A stretch of DNA of 39,347 nt from Chitinophagaceae bacterium (GTDB lineage: Bacteria; Bacteroidota; Bacteroidia; Chitinophagales; Chitinophagaceae). The notes below the pieces were generated by a model. That model was not told where the DNA came from and made no database searches. It was given only the letters and a program-made list of their open reading frames with translations. Below are positions 27,923-36,847 of the stretch, one piece after another. The translations under genes and the position numbers were made by a program. The DNA is taken from assembly GCA_014879545.1 (NCBI GenBank), contig JACSRV010000140.1, forward strand, positions 1-39,347, read 5' to 3'. The stretch's first letter is position 1; the number at the start of each line of letters is the position of its first letter.

Positions 27923-28609
27923 ATGAAAACATACATTTTTGCAGGTGCTTCATCTTCGGTCGCGGTTGAGGCTGCACAGCAGCTCATTGCTGCAGGGCAT
28001 CGCGTCATTGGTATCAGCACACACGAATCGGTTGGTCCTTACACAGAGTCATTTAAGGTGGAAAGCTACACAGCCGGGCAACTTCCGGCAATCTCAGGCC
28101 CCGTAGATGGTTTGGTTTATTTCCCCGGCACCATATCGCTGAAGCCTTTCAGGGGCCTTACGGAGGCCGATTTCCTCACCGATTATCGCATCAACTGCCT
28201 TGGGGCGGTGGCTGTAATCCAACAGTACCTAGCATCGTTGAAGCAGGCGGGGAATGCTTCTGTTGTGATGTTCAGCTCAGTTGCGGCTCAGCGTGGCATG
28301 CCTTACCATGCGTCAATAGCTATGGCAAAGGCTGCTATAGAAGGGCTCACGCGATCGCTGGCTGCCGAGTTCGCACCTGCCATTCGCGTCAACTGTATCG
28401 CACCGTCACTCACCGATACGCCACTTGCATCGCGTCTGCTAAATACCCCCGACAAAGTAGAGGCAGCTCGCAAGCGCAATCCTATGAAGATCGTTGGTGA
28501 ACCGGCAATGCTTGCCAATACAGTCGCCTACCTCCTTTCCGACGCCTCGGCATGGACCACCGGTCAGGTGCTTGCTGTAGATGGCGGCATGGCAGCACTG
28601 TCGTTATAA
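27923..28609 (+). CDS. SDR family oxidoreductase, atypical active site
   Basis: Rossmann start MKTYIFAGASSSVAVEAAQQLIAAG; MFSSVAAQRGMPYHASIAMAKAAIEGLTRSLAAEFAPAIRVNCIAPSLTDTPLA; GQVLAVDGGMAAL. Confidence 0.88.
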   Translation: MKTYIFAGASSSVAVEAAQQLIAAGHRVIGISTHESVGPYTESFKVESYTAGQLPAISGPVDGLVYFPGTISLKPFRGLTEADFLTDYRINCLGAVAVIQQYLASLKQAGNASVVMFSSVAAQRGMPYHASIAMAKAAIEGLTRSLAAEFAPAIRVNCIAPSLTDTPLASRLLNTPDKVEAARKRNPMKIVGEPAMLANTVAYLLSDASAWTTGQVLAVDGGMAALSL

Positions 28610-28899
28610 GAACACACAACGTAGATGGACTATCGTCAGTTTTCAGTATGTTTCACATGAGGAAAAAAGTATCCGAAATAATTGATCTGTGCGTTCCGAA
28701 AGAATGTGGATATGTTCTTCGACCATCGGCACTTTGTGGCATACCATTTGTGCAACCTTGTCAGCAAGTGCAGCTATTCATTGGTTAGGTTGTCGGGTCG
28801 CTCGCTACAGATCATCTATATCAGCGAGACGATTTTTACAGATACGTAACGTGAAACGGCGCATGTGTTTCATATGGCAAATTTCACGCGTGATAAAAG

Positions 28900-28921
28900 T
28901 GGGAGATTTTTGGGAGATTTT
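28900..28921. repeat. Perfect tandem 11-bp direct repeat (TGGGAGATTTT x2) in intergenic region
   Basis: TGGGAGATTTTTGGGAGATTTT read directly. Confidence 0.8.
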
Positions 28922-29100
28922 GTTTCGATAAGGTGCTGAGAAGCAGTCTGATAGGTTGTTTTTATTTTTTTCTGCACATTGTGGGCTGTTTTTCAAAGAA
29001 TGGTATCTCGAATGTATAAACGGATATAAGGCATATAAATGACTCTATTGGCATAAACTATTCTAAAAATGATTTAGCATTTCGATACATGTTCAACCAT

Positions 29101-29108
29101 TAGTTTTG
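29101..29108 (+). promoter_or_regulatory. Candidate -7 element TAGTTTTG upstream of RND operon
   Basis: TAnnTTTG match 34 nt upstream of the first putative ORF (29143). Confidence 0.45.
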
Positions 29109-29142
29109 CGCACAAATTAAAAAAGGCAGGTTACTGAGCCCG

Positions 29143-29547
29143 TTGAAATATATTCGCTACATATCGATCTTTCGCCGGTCATTTGGGTCGTTCGCGCTCA
29201 GCATTTTGCTGGTGGTGGCAACGCTGTTTTGTGTCAGCGGATTTGTAAATACATCTGCACCTGTCTCAGAAATTGTTGAACTGTCCGATATGCAGGGAGA
29301 GAGCCTGTCATCGGGTGGTCACAACACAGGTTCAGATATCTCCACAGGTTCGCATCGTCACCGCAGGCATCATCACATTGCCAGGCGCAGGGGCATATCA
29401 GCGTTCTTTTTCGGCACTCGCCTTCCCGATGAAGTTCGGTCGGTGGTCTCTTATCCGTTACGCCTAAAAATAGGCTACCGCCGGGCGGTGGTGCGTTCGG
29501 TCAGGCCTTTTTATTATACCTTTCTTTATAGATATACACTGTTTTAG
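29143..29547 (+). CDS. Small single-TM hypothetical protein with His/Arg-rich cluster, first gene of RND operon
   Basis: TTG start; FGSFALSILLVVATLFCVSGFV TM segment; GSHRHRRHHHIARRR; followed directly by RND genes. Confidence 0.5.
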   Translation: MKYIRYISIFRRSFGSFALSILLVVATLFCVSGFVNTSAPVSEIVELSDMQGESLSSGGHNTGSDISTGSHRHRRHHHIARRRGISAFFFGTRLPDEVRSVVSYPLRLKIGYRRAVVRSVRPFYYTFLYRYTLF

Positions 29548-29614
29548 AGAGTGAGATTTTGTTAAGTCACAGGCTCTTTGCCTGATCTCATTTATTCAAC
29601 TCTCATAAACAGAT

Positions 29615-30742
29615 ATGCGTCAAAACGTCTTAATATCGTTGTGTGCGGCCTTGGCAGTTATGTCATCCTGCAACAACATGGAATCAAAACAAACCGAAAA
29701 GCCTTTGGAGGTGCCTGTGGTGAGCATCAGGTCGGTCCCCCTCCAGCTCGATAAACAGTATGTAACAGATATTCAGGCCATCAGAAATGTGGAGGTCCGC
29801 AGTAAGGTCTCCGGCTTCCTCGATGCTATCTACGTCGATGAAGGTGCCAAGGTCAGCAAAGGGCAGGTCTTGTTCCGCATCGGCGATAACGAGTACAAGG
29901 CTCAGGTGGCTAAGGCCAGGGCCGTTCTCCATAGCATGAGCGCAGAAGCGAACGTCGCTGAATTGGAGGCCGAACGGGTGCGGCTCATGGTTGAGAAAAA
30001 GATCATTGCTGCCACCGAACTGGAGCTCGCAAAGTCAAAATTAAAGGCAGCCCGCGCCCGTGTAGAGGAGGCTCAGTCCACCCTCGATCATGCTACCCAT
30101 TTGTTGTCCTACACCGTTATACGTGCACCTTTTGACGGTGTGGTAGATCGTATCCCGCTCAAAACAGGTAGTCTGGTCAGCGAGGGAACGCTCATCACCA
30201 CTGTGTCGGACGTGAACTCTGTATATGCTTATTTTAACATATCGGAGAACGAATATCTGGCCTTCAACAAGAATGATGATCCCACTACCATAGACGAGAA
30301 TAAGGTCGCTACGCTGATTCTGTCAGATGGTACAGAGTACCGCCATAAGGGCAAGATCGAGACTGTGGTAAGTGAGTTCAACGAGAACACAGGTGCCATT
30401 TCTGTGAGAGCCGCCTTCCCCAACCCAGACCACTTACTCAAGCACAATGCCACCGGCAAAGTGAAGTTGGTGTCGGGCAAAGTCGAGTCGTTGGTGTTGC
30501 CTCAGAAGGCTGCTTTCGAGATCCAGGACAAGAACTATGTCTATGTTGTAGGGGTCGACAATGTTATCAAGATGAGGAGTTTCGACCCGTCGGGCAGATA
30601 TGGTCAGTACTATATCGTAAACTCCGGCCTGATGGCAGGCGACAAGATCGTTTTCGAGGGGATACAGAATCTCCGCGAAGGTGTAAAGGTCATTCCTCGG
30701 TCACTACCGGTCGACAGCCTGCCTGGTATTGCTGCTCAATAG
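29615..30742 (+). CDS. RND efflux periplasmic adaptor (MFP), lipoprotein
   Basis: Lipobox MSSCNN; VRSKVSGFLDAIYVDEGAKVSKGQVLFRIGDNEY; YTVIRAPFDGVVDRIPLKTGSLV. Confidence 0.92.
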   Translation: MRQNVLISLCAALAVMSSCNNMESKQTEKPLEVPVVSIRSVPLQLDKQYVTDIQAIRNVEVRSKVSGFLDAIYVDEGAKVSKGQVLFRIGDNEYKAQVAKARAVLHSMSAEANVAELEAERVRLMVEKKIIAATELELAKSKLKAARARVEEAQSTLDHATHLLSYTVIRAPFDGVVDRIPLKTGSLVSEGTLITTVSDVNSVYAYFNISENEYLAFNKNDDPTTIDENKVATLILSDGTEYRHKGKIETVVSEFNENTGAISVRAAFPNPDHLLKHNATGKVKLVSGKVESLVLPQKAAFEIQDKNYVYVVGVDNVIKMRSFDPSGRYGQYYIVNSGLMAGDKIVFEGIQNLREGVKVIPRSLPVDSLPGIAAQ

Positions 30743-30791
30743 TGCCCGACCATGCGGTTTGGGTTCAATTCCATTCACTTAAAGGATAGTC

Positions 30792-33700
30792 ATGTTCAAT
30801 ATATTCATAAGAAGACCCATTTTGTCTTTGGTGATATCGCTCATCATTGTGTTATTGGGTGTCATCGCATTATTAAAGATACCCGTTACTCAGTTCCCCG
30901 ATATCGTTCCGCCGTCAGTAACAGTAACGGCCAACTACACAGGTGCAAATGCAGAGGTGTGTGCCAATGCAGTGGCCATTCCGCTGGAGCGTGCCATCAA
31001 CGGTGTGCCCGGCATGACCTACATGTCAACAGTAACCAGCAACAATGGTACAACAACCATTCAGGTCTATTTTAAAGTAGGCACCGATCCGGATGTGGCT
31101 GCGGTAAACGTTCAGAACCGAGTCACCACCGTGCTCGATGAATTGCCGGAGGAGGTGATAAAAGCCGGTGTTACCACAGAGAAGGAAGTGAACAGTATGC
31201 TCATGTACCTCAACATCATGAGTTCCGACACATCATTGGACGAGAAGTTCATTTACAACTTCACCGATATCAATATACTTAAAGAGTTGAAGCGTATCGA
31301 CGGTGTCGGCTTTGTAAACATCATGGGGCTGCAGGATTATGCCATGCGCGTTTGGCTGAAGCCCGACCGCATGCAGGCATACAATCTCTCTACCGATGAA
31401 GTGATCAACGCCATAAGGAGCCAGAATGTGGAAGCCGCTCCCGGCAAATCGGGCGAAAGTTCCGGTCAGGACCCGCAGGCGCTGCAATACGTTATTAAAT
31501 ATACAGGCAAATTCTTCAAGCCCGAACAGTACCAGAACATCGTAATTCGTGCTGACAACTCAGGCTCATTCCTCCGGCTGAAAGATATAGCGGATGTCGA
31601 GTTCGGATCCCTTTCTTATTCAATGACCTCAAAGACCGATGGGCGTCCCTCCGCTTCTATTATGATTAAGCAGCGTCCGGGCTCCAACGCAAACGAGGTG
31701 ATAGACAACATAAAAAGTACCATGGCGCGCCTCAAAGAAAGTTCGTTTCCGTCGGGTATGACCTACAATGTCAGCTACGACGTATCACGCTTTCTGGACG
31801 CATCTATCCATGAGGTGCTTAAAACGTTGTTCGAGGCGTTTTTGTTGGTATTTCTCATTGTGTACCTCTTCCTGCAAGATTGGCGCTCCACTATCATTCC
31901 TGTATTGGCGGTGCCGGTGGCCATCATTGGAACTTTATTCTTCATGCAGGCGTTCGGGTTCTCGCTCAATCTGATGACGTTGTTCGCCCTGGTGCTGTCC
32001 ATCGGTATCGTGGTCGATAATGCCATTGTGGTGGTCGAGGCCGTCCATGCCAAGATGGAACAACATGGGCTTCCTGCGTTTGAGGCTACTATCAATTCCA
32101 TGAAGGAGATCAGCGGCGCTATCATCGCTATCACGCTCGTTATGTCAGCGGTGTTTGTGCCGGTAGCATTCATGGATGGGCCCGTGGGTATTTTTTACAA
32201 ACAGTTTTCTATTACACTCGCCATTGCTATCGTCATATCAGGTATCAACGCCGTCACGCTCACTCCCGCCCTGTGTGCTATTATTCTGAAGCCGGTTCAT
32301 CACGGGAGTGGTGACGTGAAGAAAGGATTACTGGATCGTTTCTTTAGTGGTTTCAATCGTGGTTACGATGGCATGTTAGGTAAGTATAAGTCTTTATTGC
32401 TGGGCATCACCGGTCGACGGATCATAATAATTGGTTTGCTGGGTGTATTCTTTGCTGCAACTTGGGGCGTCAGTTCATTGTTGCCATCAGGGTTCATTCC
32501 CGAGGAGGATCAGGGTATGATCTACGTGAACGTTACTACGCCCGCCGGTGCCACTCTGGAGCGTACCGAAAAGGTGCTGGATCAGTTGGAACGCATTGCA
32601 TCAAAAGAAGATGGGGTAGAGTCGGTGTCAACACTGGCTGGTTATAACCTCATGAATGACATTGCAGGTGCGTGTTATGGTATGATAATGATCAACCTTA
32701 AGCCGTGGGACCAGCGCAGGCATGTGAAAGAGGTGATTGCCTCACTTACCGACAAAGCAGCAGGTATATCTGATGCCAGTATTCAGTTCTTCGCGCCTCC
32801 AACGGTTCCGGGCTTCGGTAATGCCGGCGGCTTTGAATTGCGATTGCTGAACAGGAATGGTGATGATGCCATTACGCAAACGGCTGAACAGACCAAACGG
32901 TTCATGGATAAGTTAGCTCAGTCTAAAGAGATCACGAATCTCGTGACTGGTTACAATCCCTATTTCCCGCAATACATGATCAGCATAGATCAGGATGTGG
33001 CAGCAAAGAAGGGTATCAATATAGACAACGCCCTCAGTACGCTCAAAACGCTCCTGGGTAGTTATTACACGTCTAATTTCATCCGCTTCGGACAGATGTA
33101 CAAGGTGATGTTGCAGGCTGCGCCCGACTATCGCCGGAAGCCGGAGGACATACTTGATCTGTATGTGAAGAACGACAAAGGCGAAATGGTGCCCTATTCA
33201 ACATTCATCAAGTTGGAGCGTGTGTATGGTCCGGAGCAGCTCACACGTTACAACATGTATCTGTCGGCCATGATCAATGGTGATGCCGCCAAGGGATATA
33301 GTAGTGGTGATGTGATTAAGGTAGTGGAGCAAACAGCTAAAGAGATACTACCACGCGGATTTGGAATAGAGTGGTCCGGTATGACGCGCGAACAGGTGCT
33401 TGCCGGAAATCAGGCCATTTACATTTTCATTATTTGCCTGGTCTTTGTATATCTGTTGTTGGCAGCACAGTACGAAAGTTTCTTGCTTCCGTTGCCGGTA
33501 ATACTCTCGTTGCCAACGGGCATTTTCGGCTCGTATTTTCTGTTGTTCCTTACCGGTCTCGAAAACAACATATACGCGCAGGTGGCATTGGTCATGCTTA
33601 TTGGTCTCTTGGGTAAGAATGCCATTCTCATAGTCGAGTATGCAGTGTTGGTGCGCAAAAAGGGACATACTGTCATGCAGTCCGCTATAGAAGGGGCAGT

Positions 33701-33989
33701 ACTTAGACTGCGTCCCATTCTCATGACATCACTCGCCTTCGTAGCGGGCCTTATGCCGCTCTGTTTTGCAAGTGGTGCCGGTGCTGCCGGCAATAAGGCT
33801 ATCGGCGTTGCAGCTGCAGGTGGTATGCTCACCGGAACTATTTTCGGTGTCATTCTCATTCCGGGTCTTTACTTCATTTTCGCTTCGCTCGATGAACGGC
33901 TGCGTAGAAAAAAACACCTGCCCATTCAGGACCTGAGTATTCATCATAATCAACACAAAAAGCACGAAGAGCATGATCACGAAAACTAA
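30792..33989 (+). CDS. RND efflux inner-membrane permease (AcrB/HAE1 family)
   Basis: MFNIFIRRPILSLVISLIIVLLGVIALLKIPVTQFPDIVPPSVTVTANYTGANAEV; GIVVDNAIVVVEAVHAKM; LIGLLGKNAILIVEYAVLVRKKG. Confidence 0.95.
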   Translation: MFNIFIRRPILSLVISLIIVLLGVIALLKIPVTQFPDIVPPSVTVTANYTGANAEVCANAVAIPLERAINGVPGMTYMSTVTSNNGTTTIQVYFKVGTDPDVAAVNVQNRVTTVLDELPEEVIKAGVTTEKEVNSMLMYLNIMSSDTSLDEKFIYNFTDINILKELKRIDGVGFVNIMGLQDYAMRVWLKPDRMQAYNLSTDEVINAIRSQNVEAAPGKSGESSGQDPQALQYVIKYTGKFFKPEQYQNIVIRADNSGSFLRLKDIADVEFGSLSYSMTSKTDGRPSASIMIKQRPGSNANEVIDNIKSTMARLKESSFPSGMTYNVSYDVSRFLDASIHEVLKTLFEAFLLVFLIVYLFLQDWRSTIIPVLAVPVAIIGTLFFMQAFGFSLNLMTLFALVLSIGIVVDNAIVVVEAVHAKMEQHGLPAFEATINSMKEISGAIIAITLVMSAVFVPVAFMDGPVGIFYKQFSITLAIAIVISGINAVTLTPALCAIILKPVHHGSGDVKKGLLDRFFSGFNRGYDGMLGKYKSLLLGITGRRIIIIGLLGVFFAATWGVSSLLPSGFIPEEDQGMIYVNVTTPAGATLERTEKVLDQLERIASKEDGVESVSTLAGYNLMNDIAGACYGMIMINLKPWDQRRHVKEVIASLTDKAAGISDASIQFFAPPTVPGFGNAGGFELRLLNRNGDDAITQTAEQTKRFMDKLAQSKEITNLVTGYNPYFPQYMISIDQDVAAKKGINIDNALSTLKTLLGSYYTSNFIRFGQMYKVMLQAAPDYRRKPEDILDLYVKNDKGEMVPYSTFIKLERVYGPEQLTRYNMYLSAMINGDAAKGYSSGDVIKVVEQTAKEILPRGFGIEWSGMTREQVLAGNQAIYIFIICLVFVYLLLAAQYESFLLPLPVILSLPTGIFGSYFLLFLTGLENNIYAQVALVMLIGLLGKNAILIVEYAVLVRKKGHTVMQSAIEGAVLRLRPILMTSLAFVAGLMPLCFASGAGAAGNKAIGVAAAGGMLTGTIFGVILIPGLYFIFASLDERLRRKKHLPIQDLSIHHNQHKKHEEHDHEN

Positions 33990-35379
33990 GATTTCTTTCC
34001 TGGCCATTGCGTCGGTATTATTTGTAAGCAGTTGTAAGATAAAGGACAGAACATATCTGGCGTCAGATGCGGTTGTGCCCGCTACTTTCTCGGGCCGTTC
34101 CGATTCAGCATCTATGGCAGCACTTTCGTACGATAAGTTTTTTAGTGATCGCCAATTGGTTGCACTCCTGGACACTGCCCTGCAAAACAATGCCGATGTG
34201 CGGATAGCTTATGAACGTGTAGAAGCCGCTGCTGCAGGTCTGTTATCGGCCCGTGGTGCGCTTCTCCCGTCTTTTAACGTGCAGATGACAGGAGGTTCTA
34301 CCCGTTTTGGTAACTATACCATGGACGGTATGGGCAACGCCACTACACCGGGTGTTCCTTTCCCCATTATCAACGATTATTTCCCCGGTGTTAGCAGCAG
34401 TTGGGAGGCAGATGTGTGGGGTAAGTTGAAGAACAAGAAGCGCGCGTCCCGCATGCGTTACTTTGCCACCAAAGCCGGCGCCGATCTCGTGAAGACGCGA
34501 CTCATCTCGGAAGTGGCGTACCGTTATTACAACCTCTGTGCGCTCGACGAAGAGTTGTCTATTATCGATACCAATATCCGCCTTCAGACGCGTGCTTTGG
34601 AGATAGTGAAGCTGCAGAAGGAAGCCGGCCGGGCTACAGAACTGGCAGTGAAACAATGCGAGGCGCAGCTGGCGCGAACTCGCGGTATGGAGTATCGTGT
34701 TAAAACGGACATACTAACCGCGGAGAACGAACTCAACTTTTTGTTGGGCCGCTACTCGGTGCCGGTGAAGCGCAGTGGCATAAAGTTGGAGCAGGCGGAT
34801 AGGATCACCGGCATAGGTGTGCCGGCTCAGCTGCTGCAACGGCGGCCCGATGTGGTGCAGGCAGAGATGGAGCTTGCGGCATCCAATGCCGATGTAGCCG
34901 CTGCGCGGGCTGCCTTCTTCCCTGCACTTACCATCTCAGCAACAGCCGGTTTTAATGCCTATCATACTTCCGTCCTGTTCGATCCCGTTTCTGCAGCCTA
35001 TGCTGCTATGGGCGGACTGGTGGCTCCTGTGTTCAACAAAAACCTGATAAAGGCGGGCTACAATGCTGCAAAGGCCGGAAACAGAGAGGCATTTGCTCAG
35101 TATGGCAAGACAGTTATGAATGCAGTGTACGAGGTATCCACCAATGTTGGCCGAATAGCCAATCTCAAAGCGCAGTATGCGCAGAACGTAACTGCGGCAG
35201 CGGCACTTGACGAAGCCGTTGCTATATCCGGAGACCTGTTTATTGGTGGTTATGCCAACTATCTTGAGATCATCACCGCTCAGCGAAACGCTATAGAGGC
35301 CGACCTGGAAGTAGTTCAAAGCAAGAAGAATATCATGATTGGTGTTGTAGATCTTTACCGCGCTCTCGGCGGACGATAG
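33973..35379 (+). CDS. TolC-family (NodT-type) outer-membrane efflux lipoprotein
   Basis: Lipobox LFVSSCKI; GVSSSWEADVWGKLKNKKRASR; QLLQRRPDVVQAEMELAASNADVAAARAAFFPALTISATAGF; 17-nt overlap with permease gene. Confidence 0.93.
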   Translation: MITKTKISFLAIASVLFVSSCKIKDRTYLASDAVVPATFSGRSDSASMAALSYDKFFSDRQLVALLDTALQNNADVRIAYERVEAAAAGLLSARGALLPSFNVQMTGGSTRFGNYTMDGMGNATTPGVPFPIINDYFPGVSSSWEADVWGKLKNKKRASRMRYFATKAGADLVKTRLISEVAYRYYNLCALDEELSIIDTNIRLQTRALEIVKLQKEAGRATELAVKQCEAQLARTRGMEYRVKTDILTAENELNFLLGRYSVPVKRSGIKLEQADRITGIGVPAQLLQRRPDVVQAEMELAASNADVAAARAAFFPALTISATAGFNAYHTSVLFDPVSAAYAAMGGLVAPVFNKNLIKAGYNAAKAGNREAFAQYGKTVMNAVYEVSTNVGRIANLKAQYAQNVTAAAALDEAVAISGDLFIGGYANYLEIITAQRNAIEADLEVVQSKKNIMIGVVDLYRALGGR

Positions 35380-35389
35380 AACAAAAGAA

Positions 35390-35423
35390 AGAAGCCTTCG
35401 ATATCTCGAAGGCTTCTCTTTCT
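35390..35423 (+). terminator. Terminator hairpin after the RND operon
   Basis: AGAAGCCTTCGA-TATC-TCGAAGGCTTCT, perfect stem followed by CTTTCT. Confidence 0.8.
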
Positions 35424-35555
35424 GTGGGAGCACACGTGCCATAGGTATATATTCGTAATTCATCGTAAAACGATGTGAATATTTGCCAGTGCGAGTTTGA
35501 AAAGGACAGTCACATATGTTCATGCCTTACTATGTTGATTGGTGCTTGTGACATT

Positions 35556-35574
35556 TGCCGACTATCTGCCGACT
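35556..35574. repeat. Short direct repeat TGCCGACT-ATC-TGCCGACT at edge of accessory module
   Basis: Perfect 8-bp repeat, 3-nt spacer, read directly. Confidence 0.75.
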
Positions 35575-35620
35575 GAGTCAAACTTTAGATTCAAAATTTT
35601 TCTTCGATAAGACGATTCTT

Positions 35621-36847
35621 TTAGCTCTTACTCATAATGGCTCTGATGTCATCATTTACCGGATTAGTGTCCTTTGTTAAAACATCGTCATGAAGATCTC
35701 TAAATAATTTAGAGTAAGGATGATTGTTGAAATTCTTTTCATCAAAGGAAGCTCCCCCAGCTTCCCACTCATACCATTTTTTATAATTATCAGTCGAATG
35801 GGCCAACCCCATTCTAGTTAAAAAGCCGTTCAGGGAAGATCGAGACGATATTAATTCATAAACCTTGTCAACAAAATGCGAAGCATTCTTACGGACATGG
35901 GAACGATTATATTTTGTTCTCAACTTAAAAACGTTGATGTTTCCAAACTTGCTAGCTTCATTAATTTTCTTACATTTCCCTATAAGCTGCCGATATTCCG
36001 TAGAACCATAAACGGGCTTAATATTCAAGTGTATCTCCGCTATTTCTGATCCAATTTTACCAAGTATAGGTTCAAACACCATTGTTTTGGAAAAGCCTTT
36101 GATGTAAGGATTTAAATGAAACTTATCGTCAAAATTCGTCCCTCCTTTGTTAATTGTACTATTGCATGTGTTGTCTCCAGGCACTAAGTTAAATGCTGAA
36201 TAACACAGCAGTGGATAGGAAGCCTTATCAAAAAAATGATCTAAATAATGAATGGTAGCAGGGGTTCCATGTTCCGTTTTGCTATAATCAGCTTCGCCTA
36301 TATTACAATATGGGCAATACAGCACAAGGTTCTCAACACGGAAGTGTGTCTTTATTTTATTTGAAACATCCTTAAAAAGGTCGTAGTTAAAGCCTAGCTT
36401 AATTATTGTGCGGTCATCTACGCTATCTACTTTATAATTGGATAAAAGCTTTTTGTTTAACTGTTTTAATTGATCGGGAAGGCAAATCAGCAAGTCCTTG
36501 AGGTTAGCGCCTTTTTTTTGCGTTAAAAAAGTCATTAAATCGAATAATCCTTTGAGATTAATTTTGAGTAGATTATTTGGACTTTTCACATAGTTCGTCA
36601 CTGTAGTGACATAGTTGTAAGTATCAAAGTCACTTTCAGGAAGATTCCATCCTTCCACTGTATTGATAATCTTTCTTGTAATATGTTTGTACCGCAGGTA
36701 TCCTATGTCGGCTGTCGAAATTCCGACACCATTCAAATGCTTTAATGAAACAAGAAGTATATTCACCCTTGCCAAGGCAACATTAGCAACTCGTTTTAAA
36801 TATTTTTTTCTAAAAGTGGGAAGGTCATCGATTTGTATTCTAATCAT
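35621..36847 (-). CDS. HNH endonuclease-like protein (candidate PtuB-like component of a Septu-like defense module)
   Basis: C178PYC181 ... HYLDHFFDKASYPLLCYSAFNLVPGDNTCNSTINKG: CxxC + DH + N + CN arrangement of HNH nucleases; 8-nt overlap (ATGATTAG) with upstream ATPase gene. Confidence 0.75.
   Translation of the reverse strand: MIRIQIDDLPTFRKKYLKRVANVALARVNILLVSLKHLNGVGISTADIGYLRYKHITRKIINTVEGWNLPESDFDTYNYVTTVTNYVKSPNNLLKINLKGLFDLMTFLTQKKGANLKDLLICLPDQLKQLNKKLLSNYKVDSVDDRTIIKLGFNYDLFKDVSNKIKTHFRVENLVLYCPYCNIGEADYSKTEHGTPATIHYLDHFFDKASYPLLCYSAFNLVPGDNTCNSTINKGGTNFDDKFHLNPYIKGFSKTMVFEPILGKIGSEIAEIHLNIKPVYGSTEYRQLIGKCKKINEASKFGNINVFKLRTKYNRSHVRKNASHFVDKVYELISSRSSLNGFLTRMGLAHSTDNYKKWYEWEAGGASFDEKNFNNHPYSKLFRDLHDDVLTKDTNPVNDDIRAIMSKS

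Noticed and set aside
28649-28880. Possible parS centromere sites (TGTTTCACATGAGGAA and nearby GTGAAAC/TGTTTCA)
   Set aside because: Best match to the general TGTTTCACGTGAAACA consensus is only 12/16 and asymmetric; not enough to call ParB sites, though the inverted repeats are kept as a separate observation.
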